A stretch of 64,000 nucleotides of DNA from Dasypus novemcinctus (taxonomy: Eukaryota > Chordata > Mammalia > Cingulata > Dasypodidae): the NCBI RefSeq assembly GCF_030445035.2, contig NC_080673.1:190383216-190447215 (forward strand). Direction: 5' to 3'. Below, piece by piece: positions 1 through 11,210 of this stretch (positions within the stretch are counted from its first letter, which is position 1; every line of letters begins with the position of its first letter). The notes beneath the pieces are model-generated. The model did no database searches. It saw only the letters and a list, made by a program, of their open reading frames with translations, and was not told where the DNA came from. The position numbers were made by a program, and so were the translations under genes.

Positions 1-590
1 GATCTCCAAGACCAGTCACTACCAAATCCCAACATGGAGTTCTTCATGAATGGCAGTAGCTTTGTTTAGGGCAGGAGTGAGCAGGATATGCTGTAGTGAC
101 CTCCAAAACCACAGTAGAAACCCAGTGTCTCCTGGATAACACATCAGCACAAAAAGCTGAACTCATCGCTCTTCCCTGAGCCCTCCAACTTGTGGCTGGA
201 GCCAAAGTTAACATCTACTCCAAATATGCCTTTCTTGCCCTGCATGTGCATAGAGCCTTATACAAACAAAAGACATTCATTAACTCAGGAGGTAAGGGCA
301 TTAGATATGGCACACAGATTCTGGAGCTACTAGAAGCAGTTTGGGAGCCAACCAAAGTGGCTGTGATACACTGCAAGGGACACCAGGCAGGCCACAGCAC
401 CATTGCTCAAGGAAATGGGAGGGCAGATGCTGAGGAGAAAAGAGCTGCATGGGAGAGATCCCTATCTGAGAATCTGGTCACTGCCCTCATTCCCCAACCT
501 CTTAATTATCAGAAATTCCAGTATACACACCTGCTCTCATCCTGCAGCCTCTGAATCACCAGGAACTGCAATATACTCAAGCCAAGAGAG
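1..590 (+). pseudogene. pol: ERV pol fragment: RNase H domain
   Basis: A broken reading frame enters from the left edge. It shows the RNase H start (a D/N-G-S-S motif near 50-60, whose acidic residue now reads N) and then, from 192, a stretch of about 110 residues. Within that stretch a tyrosine-alanine-phenylalanine segment, a leucine-rich helix (LELLEAVW) and an AVIHCKGHQAGHS segment are typical of retroviral RNase H. GNGRADAE supplies the late aspartate. Stops at about 69 and 95 interrupt it. In a live virus this domain removes RNA from the RNA/DNA hybrid. It is contiguous with the integrase remnant. Identity is clear; function is lost. Confidence 0.82.
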
Positions 591-599
591 AGTGGATAC

Positions 600-1690
600 T
601 TTCTGAGAGCAGGACACAAGGAGCAAACGGGCGGTGAACATTGCTCATTCACAGAATCATGCCTTGGATATTAGCTGCAACCATAGTGCAGGACTACCAC
701 AAAAACACACACTTGGGAAACACCCATCTTAAAGAAGTGTTATAAAGATTCTTCTACATTCCAAATCTAGCCACTGTCACCCATGCCGTATGTCAGCAGT
801 GCGTGACATGTGCAAAGAATAACCCTCGCCAAGGACCCATGGGAGCCCCAGGAGTCCAAAGAATTGGCAACATGCCTCTCAAAGATCTGGTAATTGATTT
901 CACGGAAATGCCATGATCTGGAGGCTACAAATACCTCCTGATCCTTGTTTGCACCTTTTCTGGCTGGGTGGAAGCCTTCTCCACTCAGACAGAAAAGGCT
1001 GAAGAAGTGGTCAAAGTTTTGCTCAGGGAAATCATTCCTCAATATGGGCTATCCCTCTCAATTGGCTCTGACATCAGACCCGCCTTCCTTTCCAAAATTA
1101 TTCAAACAATTACCAAAACACTGAGCATCCAGTGGAAACTGCACACCACTTACCATCCTCAAAGCTCAGAAAAAGTAGAGCAAATGAACCATACAATAAA
1201 GACTTATATTGCCAAATTTTGTCAAGAAACTGGGCTAACATGAGTGCAAGTTTCTCCTGAGTGCCCTCCTCCAAGTTCAAACCAAACCAAGCTGAAAGCT
1301 AAGCCTAATCCCTTATGAAATCCTCTTTGGGATGCCCCTCTCCCCCTTAATCTGAAATATAAAAGAGGACCTCAGAGAAAGAAGAAACTTATCAGTAGCT
1401 CAGCAAATGATCAGCTTAGGAAAACCCTAAGAAAGGGCCCACATTAGCTTAAGCAGCTACATACACCTGTACAAGCCAGGAGATGCAGTCTGGGTCAAAG
1501 ACAGGAAATCAACTCTGCTAATCTCTCAATGGTGAGGACCCTACCTTGTCATTTTATCTACTCCCACTGCAGTTCAAGTAGCTGAAATCACCACACGGAT
1601 ACACCATAGCTGGGTCAAACGAACTGCCCCAGAGTCCTGGACCTACATTCCAGACACCCACAACTCAACCAAACTCATCTTGTGAAAGAA
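600..1690 (+). pseudogene. pol: ERV pol fragment: integrase
   Basis: The N-terminal zinc-binding part is visible near 690-820: paired histidines, then a C-x2-C (CQQCVTC). The catalytic core follows. Candidate acidic triad residues are D in VIDFTEM (about 894-914), D in IGSDIRPAF (about 1064-1090) and E in EKVEQMN (about 1170-1190), with the usual spacing for a D,D-35-E enzyme. The C-terminal part (about 1300-1690) has a proline-rich family block and a GPY-like segment near 1540. Stops occur at about 733, 916, 1241 and 1534, and there is a frame change near 1250, so no intact enzyme is encoded. It joins to env with the short overlap region usual for class I proviruses. Confidence 0.85.
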
Positions 1691-1839
1691 CAAAACACCA
1701 AACCCTGCTCCAGTCACACCCCGGAAGCTGACTCATCCATGCATGGCTGAAAATTGAGACAGAACACAGAGCTCTGCTCCAATCACACCCCAGAAGCTGA
1801 TTGTCCATGCACAGCCAAAGAGTAGGAATATGGTTTAAT

Positions 1840-3910
1840 CCCAGTTACAATGTCCCTTCGGTTATTTTCCCTAATTCTAGCCCTGACCTTCCCTTGCTTC
1901 TGTGGGAATGCCACAGAATGTGGGCCATATATCCAACAAGTGCGAATGGGGGCCCATGTCAATACTACTCTAATATATCATAGCCCTTATACCTGCAAAG
2001 GCCAGTATAAGCACCTGCCAGTTTCAGGGCCTCTCCTATACTGCCTGTAACGTATCTGGCCAAATAACCTGCTTTGACCCCAAGCCCTCAGCAGTCTTCC
2101 GTCAATGGGAAATAAAAGTGTCTAATCAAGATGGGTAGCTACTTAACTCCACTCAGCCACTAGCCAGAACCAACAAGTATCCCTCCTATTTGACTCATGT
2201 CAGGTCATAGACTCCAGGATACCATGGAACACCGACTGTAGAGGGCTCAGTTGGGAGCAAGAATATACTCATAACAAGAAGTATTTGTGGGCTCCAAAAA
2301 TGAAAAGTACAGCCCAAGGCGGGGGGGTGGGGGGTGGGGGGTGGGGGAGTGGCTACTGGTGCAAATACCTAGGTGCATGTACTGCCCCTACTAGTCCTGT
2401 GTCACCTGCGCCACCTGGGCCACAAACATAGCTAGACAAACAGCCATCCTCACCAAAGGAAAGGCTCCAACTATCCACACAGTCACTGTAACCCCTTAAA
2501 CCTCACCATCCTAAACCCTGAATCCTGGCAGACCCAGGGATTTAAAATGGGCCTCCACATTGATGGTAGAGGAATAGACCCAGGAGTCTACATCTGGGCC
2601 GGGTATCAGGAACACCCACTAACAAATAAAGCCCACTCTGTGTTCCACTCCTTTTAGGAAGAAAGGGAAAAACCCTTTTCCATTCCACAAGTAGCAAAAA
2701 ACTTCTTTATAAACCTAGCTGAGGTAACAGGGGCAGCCTTAAATGTCTCCTCAAGCTATGTATGCAGAGGTACTAATATGGGAGACCAATGGCCCTGGGA
2801 AACTAAAGAATATAATTACAGTCAAACATATAATGAAACTGGCCTCCCAGCCATCCCCCAAGATGGTATGTGGCCCTTGTAAACTTCTGTCATAGGAAAA
2901 CATTGCACTTCAAGGGTATGCTTAAACTCCTTCATATCTGTGGGAAACATAACATGTACAGGGGGAAAGTTCCAAAATCATACCACCAATACAGCGGAGC
3001 CTTGGGGAACATGGAATGAATCTGACCTCATTCTCATAAATCATACTTTCCCCAAATTAATTGCCGTGTGGAACTCCATGGCAAAGGGCCCCTTTACTGC
3101 CCCAAATGGTCTGTACTGGATTTATGGGAAAGTAACATTCTGAGAACATCCCCAAAATTGGTGTGCTGCTTGTATGCTAGGTACAGTAAAACTCTTCTTC
3201 TTCCTAATTCCCTTAGCAGAAGGGAAAGAGCTGAGCCAACCAGTATATCAAACATAAGAGAAAAAAAAAAAGGCTGTCACTACCTGGGCAGATGATGAAT
3301 TGCCCCCTGAGCATATAGTCCAGTACTATGGGCCAGCAACTTGGGTGGAGAATGGCATGTAGGGTTATTGAACTCCTATCTATATGCTAAACCAAATAAT
3401 CCACTTACAAGCAGTGGTAGAAATAATAACTAATGAAACCACCCATGCTCTAATCTTACTAGCCCAACAGCAAACAAAATTCAGAAATGCTAACTATCAA
3501 AACTATCTCACCCTAGATTATCTCTTGACAGCTGAAGGGGGAGTTTGCAGAAAGTTCAATCTCTCTAATTGTTGCCTTGAACTAGACAGCACTGGAAAGG
3601 TTATCGATGAAATTACAAAAAAAAATGGTAAAAATTGCTCATGTTCCAGTGCAAACCTGAAATGGTTGGAATTTAAGTAATCCCTTTGGGAATTGGCAGT
3701 CAATAGCAGAAAATTTCGAACTTCTAGTGGGAATAATTGCCTTCCTCATAGGAGGATGCACCATATGCCCTTGCCTCTTCCCCTTCATCATAACCAGGAT
3801 ACATGCCCTAATAAATAGTACAGAGAAAATACAAACAGCTGCCCATCTCATGGCTCTATATACGTAGCTGTCAGTCCAGAGAGAATCTGACAATAGTGAT
3901 GCTGAAGCTT
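1840..3910 (+). pseudogene. env: ERV env remnant (surface and transmembrane subunits)
   Basis: An ATG at 1850 opens a hydrophobic signal-peptide-like leader and a cysteine-containing surface-subunit start, which stops near 2047. Later surface fragments are spread over three frames (for example 2940-3143). A transmembrane-subunit piece at 3384-3680 has an N-T-T-H-A heptad region. It continues into LLTAEGGVC followed by a C-x7-CC pattern ([10 protein letters not shown]), the position of the disulfide motif in class I Env. Downstream a hydrophobic anchor region (about 3710-3800) is out of frame. Frameshifts and stops exclude a working protein. A G-rich insert interrupts it at 2321-2347. Confidence 0.8.
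2321..2347 (+). repeat. Four-run G tract inside ERV env
   Basis: Runs of 7, 6, 6 and 5 guanines are separated by single thymines. This fits the simple pattern for an intramolecular G-quadruplex with one-base loops. It interrupts the env remnant and looks like local expansion of a short G-rich unit. Confidence 0.85.
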
Positions 3911-4100
3911 AACTACCTTAAGCAGTCATCAAAGGGGAGAATAATATGATCTGTGCATGAATTCAAACTTATCTAATTCTTTACCTAAGTTTGCCTAGTT
4001 TCCAGAAAGCCAATTAAGTGATATAGACTTTATAGGCTTTGAATATTCAGGAAAGATGTAGACTGAATGTGTATGCAAACTTACATCCAGATGGAATGTG

Positions 4101-4168
4101 GGCGATATGTTAAATCAAGCTTACCTGGTATATAGGCGATATGCTAATCCAAGCTTACCTGGTATCCA
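4101..4168 (+). repeat. 34-bp tandem duplication in LTR U3
   Basis: Two adjacent units begin GGCGATATG and share AAGCTTACCTGGTAT (4101-4134 and 4135-4168) with a few substitutions. Direct repeats at this place upstream of the TATA box are a common form of retroviral enhancer. Any activity here is inference. Confidence 0.75.
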
Positions 4169-4253
4169 AACAAACCCCTCAACTCTAAGAAACTAACAAA
4201 GAAAGTTCTTTTTACATCAAAGCACCGCTTGACTCCCACTCCTAAATCCTCTG

Positions 4254-4260
4254 TATAAAA
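4254..4260 (+). promoter_or_regulatory. TATA box of the 3' LTR
   Basis: TATAAAA lies about 70 bases upstream of the LTR AATAAA signal (4328-4333), the arrangement expected of a class I LTR promoter and R region. Confidence 0.55.
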
Positions 4261-4415
4261 AGGACCTGGAAATATTGCTCTGGGCTTGGTTTTTTTGGAC
4301 AAAAGTCTGCCAGGCCCTACTGGTCAAAATAAATCTTCCTTCTCAGCGATTTCTCATGTCCTGGCCTTCAATACTGTGACCACTGACTTCTCTCTGCCAC
4401 CAATACATTTCAACA

Positions 4416-5880
4416 AATAGTTTTGGGAAAACTGGATCTCCATTTGAAAAAAAAGGGGGGGGAGAGGTGGGACTCTTACACCATAAGCAAAAATCAATTC
4501 AAAAGGGATAAAAGAACATAAATATAAAAGATAGAACTATCAAAGCTCCTTGAAGAAAATGTAAAGTATCTTCAGCAGGCAATGGTTTCTTAGACTTTCC
4601 ACCTAAAGCACAAACAACAAAAGAAAAAATATATAAATAGGACCTCACCAAAATTAAAAGTTTTTGTTCCTCAAAGGGCTTTGTCATGAAAGTAAAATGA
4701 CAGCCTACACAATAGGAGAAAATATTTGGAAACCACATAACTTATAAAGGATTAGTATCCAGAATATATAAAGAAATCCTTCAACTTAATAACAAACATA
4801 CAGACATCCTAATTAAAATACAGGCAAAAGAGTTGAACAGGTATCTGTCCAAAGAAAATATAAAAATGGCCAGAAAACACAAGAAAAATTGCTCTACATC
4901 ATTAGCCATTAGGGAAATGCAAACCAAAACCACAATGAAATACCATTTCACACCCATTAAAATGGTTACTATTTAAAAAATGGAAATAACAAGTGTTGGA
5001 GAAGATGTGAAGTAATAGAAACATTCATTAATTGCTGGTGGCAATGTAAATTGGTGCAGGCACTATGGAAGACAGTTTGGCAATTTCTCAGAAAGCTAAC
5101 TATAAAACTATTATAAGACCCAGCAATCCCACTACTAGGTATATACCAAAAGATTTAAGAGCAGGGACTCAAGCAAATATTTGCACACCAATGTTCATTA
5201 TGGCATTATTCACAATTGCCAAAGGATGGAAACAACCCAAGTGACCATCAACAATGGATAAATAAAATGTAGTATATACATACAATGGAATATTATTCAA
5301 CTCTAAAAAAGAATGATGTTCTGATACATGTGATAACATGGATGGACCTGAAAGACATAATGTTAAGTGAAATAAGTCAGGCAAAAAGAGACAAATATTA
5401 TATGATCTTACTGATTGGAAACAATTAGAATTAGCAAGCTCATAGAGCAAGAATCTAGAATATAGGTTATCAGGGGATGAGGTAGGGATAGTGAATAGGA
5501 AGTTAAGGTTTAAAATGTACAGGGCTCCTACTTGGAATGATGGAAATTTTTTGATGATGTGGTGATGGTAGCACAACATTGTGAACACACTTAATAGCAC
5601 TGAAATATCCGAATAAGATCAAAAGGGGAAATGTTAGATTGTATATGTGGTAACAGAGGAAAAAAAAATTAAAACTCCATGGAACTACACTACATGGTGA
5701 ATCCTAAGTTAAATCACAGATTAATTAAAAGTACAATTATAAAAATGGGCTATCACCAATTGTAACAAATGTTTTACACCAATGCATGGTGTTGGTGGTG
5801 GGGTGTTACATGGCAACCTTGTATTTTATGCACGATTGTTCTGTAAACCCATAATTTTTCTATTAAAGAAAATAAATAAT
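4416..5880 (+). mobile_element. L1 (LINE-1) 3' end, sense
   Basis: The segment starts with the coding part for the ORF2 C-terminal region: a GKLDLH-like segment, then a block with the [11 protein letters not shown]-type and TMEYYS-type motifs, all with stops. It continues into a 3' UTR (about 5400-5860) and ends in an A-rich tail. The ERV LTR abuts its left side. It is truncated and diverged and encodes no working reverse transcriptase. Confidence 0.85.
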
Positions 5881-8507
5881 AGATGATTGAGATTGTTCAG
5901 TATTCACTAATTCAGCTTGTGCAACAACTTTATAGAATGTAACTTCTATGAATACTGAGAACCAAATTTATTTACATATATATACATAAACACACACACA
6001 TACACACTATGAATTTAATGGCTTGTTTTATTTGGGTGATGTCCTAAAAGCTAGAAGAAATTTTATATATTTTCACAATTAAGACATATTAAAATATCCT
6101 TTCATAAAAATTAAATTGACACATGAACCTCACATAAAATTTTGCATAACTTACAGTAAGTTTTGTAAAATTTAAAATTGGGATAACTTCAGAGGAAAGT
6201 AGAGAGAGGTTAAGGAGTAGTGAAATAATGTCAAAAAAGGAAGTATACATTTATACTGAATGTACACCCCTTAACGATGATGTAGACAAAATCCAAGCAT
6301 AGAAGTGGGAGTCTGAAGGGAGGGAACATATGTACTATCACATAAATGCCCCATAAGTTGTATTTTATCTTCTCCATCTGGAGGCTATAGAACATGGCCT
6401 GGATAATAGAACTGAAATAGTTTTGCTCTGTTCTCTAGATTTCCGGAGGAATCTTGGGTTCAGAATGTTTCCAGGGGCCACAGACAGACAATCTTTGGTG
6501 TGTTATTCAATGGGAAGGACAGGGCTAACTTATGGGTTCATCCGGGTCAAAATTGTCCTAGTGGGTGTGACTTTTTTCCTGAGTTGTATGATAGGATTTT
6601 GCAGGGAAAGTTTAGAAAGAGGATCCAGAGCCAAATGCACCAAGGGAAATGGTACATTCCCCCAAGCACAGTGTGCATGGACACTGTCACTGGCCCACAC
6701 CCCAGTCTGTATGAAATCAGAGCCTGGAATCAGCTCAGCTGCCTCTTCCTTCCTGTCCCTCATACCAGAACCCATGGTGATACCAAGTGCTTTGACAGAC
6801 TGAAGCCAGCTGGGGACAGGAAGTGGCCACCCTGGTATGAGCAGTTGGGATAAAGAAACAAGTGGTTATGTGTGCTAGGAGACTCCCATTAAATTGCCTT
6901 GGAACCATCTGAAGAATCAAAACTTCTTCTGGTCACACATTTCAGAAACAAGCCTTCAGCTGATCTGGGTCAAACCACCACCTATCTTGAAGCTCTGTCT
7001 GGGTCTATTGCTTTCCTGCTTCTGTCAGCATAAATCTATATTGTCCACCCCAGCGATGTTTTCCTGGCCCATTTATGTCATTTTCTGGGCCAGGGCTGTT
7101 TGGATTTATATTTATATTCACTTATAAAGTTGAAATTTTTAAGGGTTTGCCCCTGGCCTTAGAGATATCTAAGAATTTGCTCTAGCAAATTCAAGCAGAG
7201 ATGGGAGATGAGAAAGGGGGAAAATATTTTGTTAAGCTGAACTTTAAAAATTGCTTTTTCCCTATTAACTAATAGATACCTTAAAAACCTTCAGACTTTA
7301 ATGAGTTTAGTGTTTAGCGTGGTAAAGAATATTCAATGGTTTTTCAAAGTACAGCACAGCTGGAATAAAATAAACCCAAGTATTAGCATTTTGCATGATC
7401 TATATACAATTTGTAATATTTGTAGTGAGCATTTAGTCAATGCACTTAAGGCAAAAGACTTGCAACTCAAAGATACACAGAAATACTCGTTGGTTTCTAA
7501 ATGTGTCCTCGTCCTTACAGAGATACATGTAAATTTCTTAACAAGACAGAAATTCTATTAGATGAAACTATCATTTTAGCAAAGGAATTAACATCACTCT
7601 GAAACCCTATTTTACAGACTTGGACACAAATTCCTTTATCTTTCCTCTCTTCTCTCCACATCTGAAAACTGGAAATTTTCAAATGTGATTTAATCTTAAA
7701 ATCAATGTAATTGGGCAAGGATTAATGAAAACTTAGTATGTGCCATAAACTATATGGGTTGCATTTTGAACCTTGCTTGCAAGAAAATCACATTATTTTA
7801 GAGAAGAAAATAAGCAATCAATTACTACATTTGTCAAGTGGCCACAGAGAAGGGAGTGTTTTGCACATTTGGCTGTCTGAAGAGTCAAAAAATTTGGAAA
7901 ATTTCAGAGAAGCTGTGTCTGTTTCTGAAGGATGAATAAAAAGCCCAAAGTTGAAAATTAAAGATAGTGCAGGGGAAGTGACTAAAGTCTTGCTTATTCA
8001 GAAATCCACATATAATAGCTCTGCATAGCTGTCAAATGCAAAATGCTATTACTTAGAGGGGACAGGTTGGGGAATTGCCGGAAAGAAGTCTGGAAAGACA
8101 GATGAAGTGAAGGAGAGATCAGAAAGGTTTAAGGTGCAATACTAAGAATCTTGGACTTTATTCTGTAGATAATTTGGAGTTTAACCAGAGCAACAGTTTG
8201 ATCAGATTTGATGTTAAAAGACTTACATGGAGGATAAAGTAAAATGAGACAAGACTGGAGGTTGAACCACTAAAGAGATCTTTGCAGATTCAATCAAGAA
8301 ATAATAAAGGTTTGAACTAACGTGGGAATGGACAGATGGGACTAAAGATATTTTGAGGATAAAATCTGGAAGACCAGTGATTGGAAGTTATGGTACAGGA
8401 TGAGAGAACTCAGGGAGTTAGGGTGTGAGTGAAAGAAAGAGAGAGGACTCCAAAATTTCAGGGGTCCCTAATCTGATTCTTCTCCCCTGAAACATTATGC
8501 CTTATGT
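5881..8507. other. AT-rich single-copy-like DNA, no gene seen
   Basis: I see no exon-like coding run, RNA gene or clear repeat here apart from a short CA-type microsatellite near 5990-6006. Overlapping open frames at 6423-6853 in several frames on both strands have no recognisable domain and look like chance. Confidence 0.5.
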
Positions 8508-8764
8508 CTGCTACTCAAAGTGTAGCCGATGTACGTACTAGAAGCATTGGCACCACCAGAAAGCTTAGTAAAAATGTAAATTCTTGAGCTACATTACAGA
8601 CTTTCTCACCAGAAGTCTCAGGAATCCTGCTTTAACATCTCCAGCTGATTTTTTTTTTTATTGATTTTGTATTACATTAAAAAAAAAATATGAGGTCCCA
8701 TTCAACCTCACCACCCCCACCCCACCAGCTGGTTTTGACGCATGCTGAAGTTTCAGAAGCACTG
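8508..8764 (+). mobile_element. MER5-like hAT DNA transposon remnant, interrupted
   Basis: The segment runs from CTACTCAAAGTGTAG through an AATCCTGCTTTAACA region to AGTTTCAGAAGCACTG, as in MER5A-type non-autonomous hAT elements recalled from memory. A short antisense L1 tail (8652-8724) splits it. Removing that insert restores a continuous element. Confidence 0.65.
8652..8724 (-). mobile_element. Very short (about 73 bp) L1 3' end insertion
   Basis: A poly-T run is followed by sequence matching the reverse complement of the L1 3' end seen at about 12950-13020, including the GAGGTCCC block. It is flanked by direct repeats of CCAGCTGATTT-type sequence (8641-8651 and 8725-8735, one mismatch), which supports a genuine, extremely 5'-truncated retrotransposition. 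Confidence 0.7.
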
Positions 8765-10644
8765 TTTTAAATGATTAAAAACAATATTCTCTATGTCCCT
8801 CCCATGCAAATGCTCCCTTTTCTCCTAGCTATCTCTCGAAGAGAAAGAGCATTTCCATCTCTGGTTCTGCTCCTGCCTGAAACCCAAACTACAGAAGCCT
8901 GTAAGGGAGAGGTGTGAACATTTTTAAGAGAGCGTCTTTTCTCCAGGACTAAATTTTAGGCCCATTCCATGGGATTGTGGCAAATATAATGATAGTTTCA
9001 AGATGTTTCACAATCCTCTCAGTGTGGTTCCAATATGGTATGTGCCTGCTTGTTATTGCATCAGACAAAAACACTTAAAAAGAATGGACACTGTGGTACT
9101 TGAACTTAGGTCTATTTTCTCTCTCCAGTTCTCATTTTGATACTACCAATGCCGGCAGTGTCCTACTGTGACACCCTTGATTATAAATGCCTCCATTGTA
9201 AATAGTGCAGTAGAGAGAAGCTGAACTTACAATGCAGTAGTGAAAGGATGGGAAACCTTGCTCCTAATTAGGCTCTTGAGTTTGAAAAACTCCCTTCTTT
9301 TCATGAGAGGAAATACTTCAGACCGAGCATGGGGAAAAGACCTGGTCTATAAGAATTGAGAAGAGGAGATTGACAGACTAAAGGGAATCTCCAATTTGTT
9401 GCATTTCTGAATAGAGGTTTTCAGTACTCTGCCATAAATTGTTTCATCCTCTCTATTGTTCTTTCCCTCTTTTTCTCCCTCTCACTTGCTGTTTTTGGAC
9501 TTGTAACCTCTTGATCCATGTCCTTTCTCTCAATTTATAATTGCTCTCATCTTAAGTTTTAACTAAGATATATTTTTAAAGGAGTGCACTACTTTCTCCC
9601 TTCTCACAGAAACATCCTAGCAAAATGAAAATGAAGGTGCCTGCAGAAAAAAAGGAAACAAGGAAAAAGCTAGTAAGGCAACACTTAGAAAAAAGATAAT
9701 GAAAACCCCTTTTGGGACTTTTACACAAACTAGTAAGGGCAAGGTTGTGCTGAGAATGGCAGCAGACAATAAAAGGCAGAGCAGTGACATCCACTTAGGA
9801 GTTTTGAAATAAAAAAATTATAGCCTTTCTACTACCATGAATGAACACCAAGACCACCCAGGAGAGAAAACAAGAGATGGGGCTCCACCCTTTCTTACAC
9901 TAGAAAGAGAGACATTGTAAAACTGTCTTCCAAAATGTCTCTCAATGGGACTATACTGAGACTTTTTTAAACAGGTATCTTGGAAACTATCCATTCAAAT
10001 GAGTGCTGCCTCCTTCAAATTAGGTTCCTGAAGTGTAAACTTATCCCACCATGCTGCCAAAGGTTGCAGCAGTTTGGGATATCTTCTTTGACAATTATCT
10101 TCAGGATAGTATTTTCTTTCTCTTGTTCTGTAGTCCTTTTTGGTTGTTTGTTTGGTAGGCCATATTTATTTCATTTGTTTCACTCTTACAACTGGACATG
10201 ACAGTGATGTGCTGGGGGGAGTAAAGGTTTGAAATCTGAGATAGGCACTGAGAAATGCTCTTCTTTACCCAATGTGTGACTCATGGACACTTCAGCAATC
10301 AGAGGCAGAAAGGGAAACCTGAACTCACCAAGGACTGTTGTTACCTGGGCCCTTTGCATTTCAGTCCTAATGCCAGAGGTTTATTTGTGGGATGTACAGC
10401 TCTTGCCATGCACTTCCAGTCTCGCCTTATTCCCTTTCTAGGGCTCACTGTGTGCTGGTTAATCAACTCTCTATCATATACAAACTGGTTATTGAACAAG
10501 GAGCAGGCAGTGTATTTCTACCTACTTTTAAGGAAGCTGGCTCTCAGTGTTTGTGCGTCATACTATTTCTGATTCACTATTGTGTTTTTCATTCTATCAC
10601 TATTGCTCGTTAGTGAAAATTCCTCCCAGTCTCCAGAAACAGGT
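8765..10644. other. Single-copy-like DNA, no gene seen
   Basis: No recognisable coding domain, RNA gene or repeat is seen. The open frames here (for example 9576-9794 - and 9980-10572 +) are short and lack motifs. Confidence 0.45.
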
Positions 10645-11210
10645 TGTTAGAAGTTTGCAATAATTAACAAGCTGCAGCTCAGTTTCACCTGATATTCACT
10701 GGAGAAAGGCTAACTCCATTCCCCACAAGCCCACACGTCCAAGGGCATGGCACTTCCCCACAGGTTAAATAAAGAAACCACATAGAGACAGGAGTAAAGG
10801 GAAATGGAAACCTTCCCTACCTACATATCAGAGGGAGATAAAATTCCCACAGAACAAAGAAACATCTGCTCCTGCAGCATTCCGAGAAACCCTAACTCCC
10901 TAACCCACTATCCTCTGGTCACTGTCAGGGAAAATTTTCATCTCTAGGGCTTCCTATTGGTCCCTGCACTTTACTCAAACCCTCAACCTCCTCCCACCAA
11001 CTATCATTCCCCCGCCTAGGAAAGTTCTGTATAAATTCAAGTCCCCCCCTTCCAGGAGTGGGCTGAAGTCTGTCTTCAGATCCCCACCATGCTGGCGAAG
11101 GGGCTGAAGTCTGTTCTTCAGACCCCCTCTATTGGGAGACCTTCTCAATAAATCTTTATCTATAGTCATTTCAGTCTCCGTTCCCAGTAAGTGCCATATT
11201 TTCTCCAACA
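10645..11210 (+). mobile_element. Solo LTR, class I type, with 5-bp target duplication
   Basis: The element begins TGTTAGAAG and ends TTCTCCAACA, giving short inverted termini. It is flanked by a perfect CAGGT on both sides (10640-10644 and 11211-11215). It holds a TATA box (TATAAAT, 11030-11036) and AATAAA (11147-11152). No internal retroviral sequence is attached, so this is a solo LTR left by LTR-LTR recombination. A 41-bp period duplication lies downstream of the TATA box. Confidence 0.85.
11030..11152 (+). promoter_or_regulatory. Core promoter and polyA signal of the solo LTR
   Basis: TATAAAT at 11030-11036 and AATAAA at 11147-11152 bracket the presumed R region. Between them the segment beginning GGGCTGAAGTCTGT occurs at 11060 and again at 11101, a 41-bp tandem duplication within the transcribed leader part of the LTR. 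Confidence 0.6.

Larger units (their letters stand above)
1..4415 (+). mobile_element. Class I endogenous retrovirus, 3' portion (pol-env-LTR)
   Basis: The order RNase H, integrase, env, polypurine tract, LTR reads continuously on the + strand, so this is the 3' half of a provirus whose 5' part lies outside the window. Every coding segment carries stops and frameshifts, so it is inactive. The env surface/transmembrane layout and the integrase sequence are gammaretrovirus-like (class I). The LTR ends at 4415 and L1 ORF2 sequence begins at once, so the provirus probably sits inside an L1. The upstream half of that L1, which would confirm this, is not visible. Confidence 0.88.
3947..4415 (+). 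mobile_element. 3' LTR of the class I provirus
   Basis: A purine-rich tract (AAAGGGGAGAA, 3931-3941) lies just before a TG at 3947. The segment ends in CAACA at 4415, where L1 sequence starts. Inside are a TATA box (TATAAAA, 4254-4260) and a polyadenylation signal (AATAAA, 4328-4333) in the expected U3-R-U5 order. U3 contains a 34-bp direct repeat. The exact 5' edge is uncertain by a few bases because the terminal inverted repeat is poor. Confidence 0.75.

Noticed and set aside
1-4415. An intact retroviral coding capacity
   Set aside because: Each domain has several stops and frameshifts and the 5' half is not in the window.
6423-6853. Overlapping open frames in one place as a gene
   Set aside because: Frames occur on both strands with no domain, no splice pattern and no support from neighbouring sequence.
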